From Candidatus Aciduliprofundum sp. (lineage in GTDB: Archaea; Thermoplasmatota; Thermoplasmata; Thermoplasmatales; Aciduliprofundaceae): DNA of 14,631 nt. The stretch spans positions 1 to 14,631 of the forward strand of contig WAKY01000157.1 in the NCBI GenBank assembly GCA_015523135.1. Direction: 5' to 3'. The notes beneath the pieces are model-generated. The model did not search any database and had not been told where the DNA came from. It was given only the letters and a program-made list of their open reading frames with translations. Below are positions 13,753 through 14,631 of the stretch, piece by piece; positions within the stretch are counted from its first letter, which is position 1; each line of letters opens with the position of its first letter. A program made the position numbers and the translations under genes.

Positions 13753-14631
13753 ATGCTCAAGAGAACCAAAATAATCTTGGCAGTGGTGCTTCCCATCGTG
13801 CTTGTCATAGGCGGAGGTGGATTTTACTATGCAGCTTTTCATTCAGCACCAGAGAAGCCAGTGGTCAAATTGCCCACGAAGTATGTAAATGACCTCAGGT
13901 ATTGGGATTATGGTGACGAGTATCGTCTCTATCACAATAGTACTCCTTTAGCACAATACTGGGAAAGAGAGCATCTAAAAACTCACCTGTGGAATATATC
14001 TGCGGGGAATATTACTCTAAGCATTTATCCGTTGTATATTATTGGCGATTCCGAGAGTGAGTCGGTAGCATTAAACATAACTCTACGGAGTAGAGGATAT
14101 TTGGAAGGAGTAAAGTATGTTTTAGATGGAACGGAATCTGAAATAAAAAACCATGGGGATGTTATGGTGCTACTTGTGGAATCTAAGAATGTATCGCAAG
14201 ATCGGGTAGATTATAAAGATTGGAGATGGGCTATGGCGGAAATTTTTAAATTTCAAGATAGAAATATCTCTTTTTGGACTCATGCTTATTTTAATTTGGA
14301 TGAACGTAAAGTAAATGGTACATTATCTTACAATTTTACAGCGTACATAGAAACAAAGGATAAGGTATATGAGATGAAATTCGTATTCAATTTACCGAAT
14401 GAGCACTATCCTTTTCTTGACTTGCAGGATCTTTATTATATGGGGAACTATAGTTTCTATATCCCTGGAGCAAAATACTTCTGCTATACGCCTTATGGTA
14501 AGAATAAGGTAGTTATAAGCAATCATATTGTGCCCGGTACAAAGTACTTTTTTGCTGAGAAAGATGGAGTTTTAAGTGCAATTACTCGTTACTTGCCTGA
14601 ACAGAAATATGTGAAAAAGGATTTTTATGTG
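13753..14631 (+). CDS. Membrane-anchored, sequon-rich surface protein (3' end missing)
   Basis: The frame is open from ATG 13753 to the right edge, giving 293 residues without a stop, so the C-terminus is missing. I do not recognise the family. The N-terminus is a basic MLKRTK followed by a hydrophobic span (about 7-28), then a Pro-rich linker (HSAPEKPVVKLP) and a large domain presumably outside the cell. Nine N-glycosylation sequons occur in the visible part (N62, N81, N86, N108, N146, N171, N188, N194, N232), a high density that fits a glycosylated archaeal surface protein. Only one cysteine (244) is seen. The AAGGAGG site 7 nt upstream supports the start. The layout repeats that of the preceding gene, although I see no clear sequence similarity between them beyond the anchor. 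Confidence 0.8.
   Translation, partial: MLKRTKIILAVVLPIVLVIGGGGFYYAAFHSAPEKPVVKLPTKYVNDLRYWDYGDEYRLYHNSTPLAQYWEREHLKTHLWNISAGNITLSIYPLYIIGDSESESVALNITLRSRGYLEGVKYVLDGTESEIKNHGDVMVLLVESKNVSQDRVDYKDWRWAMAEIFKFQDRNISFWTHAYFNLDERKVNGTLSYNFTAYIETKDKVYEMKFVFNLPNEHYPFLDLQDLYYMGNYSFYIPGAKYFCYTPYGKNKVVISNHIVPGTKYFFAEKDGVLSAITRYLPEQKYVKKDFYV

Noticed and set aside
1..14631. tRNA or rRNA genes, CRISPR arrays, riboswitches
   Set aside because: The intergenic gaps are at most about 85 nt and show only promoter or terminator-like sequence; no regularly spaced repeats or cloverleaf patterns were seen by eye.

Overview
The window looks like archaeal, probably euryarchaeal, DNA. I infer this from TATA-box promoters about 25-27 nt ahead of leaderless start codons, GAGGTGA ribosome-binding sites, an archaeal AsnRS, a two-subunit aconitase X of the archaeal mevalonate route, and an apparent DUF835 domain. 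The Thermoplasmata, and the Aciduliprofundum (DHVE2) group in particular, are my best guess, but this rests on recognition and not on a search.

Positions 1-5456 (+) hold the downstream part of a peptide-type (Dpp/Opp) ABC importer operon: the end of a DppB permease, a DppC permease with a roughly 530-residue extracytoplasmic insertion, and two DppD/DppF-type ATPases. Gaps are very short or the genes overlap, and T-rich tracts near 5440-5470 end the operon. The substrate-binding protein is not in the window and is presumably upstream.

Positions 5469-6761 (-) encode asparaginyl-tRNA synthetase. It shares an 82-nt intergenic region with a divergent gene at 6844-9867 (+), the most unusual gene here. 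That gene encodes a 1007-residue protein that I read as a full-length but catalytically dead paralogue of isoleucyl-tRNA synthetase. The HIGH and KMSKS motifs are absent, the four zinc knuckles are kept, and the anticodon-binding and C-terminal IleRS domains are recognisable. A helix-hairpin-helix, a zinc ribbon and a DUF835-like domain are added at the C-terminus. It is visibly more AT-rich than its neighbours.

Positions 9868-12867 (-) form a tight operon, purH then aconitase X large then small subunit. It joins the last two steps of IMP synthesis to the likely phosphomevalonate dehydratase of the archaeal mevalonate pathway. Its last stop codon abuts the stop codon of the synthetase-like gene with no gap.

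Positions 12949-14631 (+) carry two unrecognised genes for proteins with an N-terminal membrane anchor and an outward-facing domain. The second is rich in N-glycosylation sequons and runs off the right edge. No tRNA or rRNA gene, CRISPR array or insertion sequence was seen. No gene-free stretch exceeds about 85 nt.
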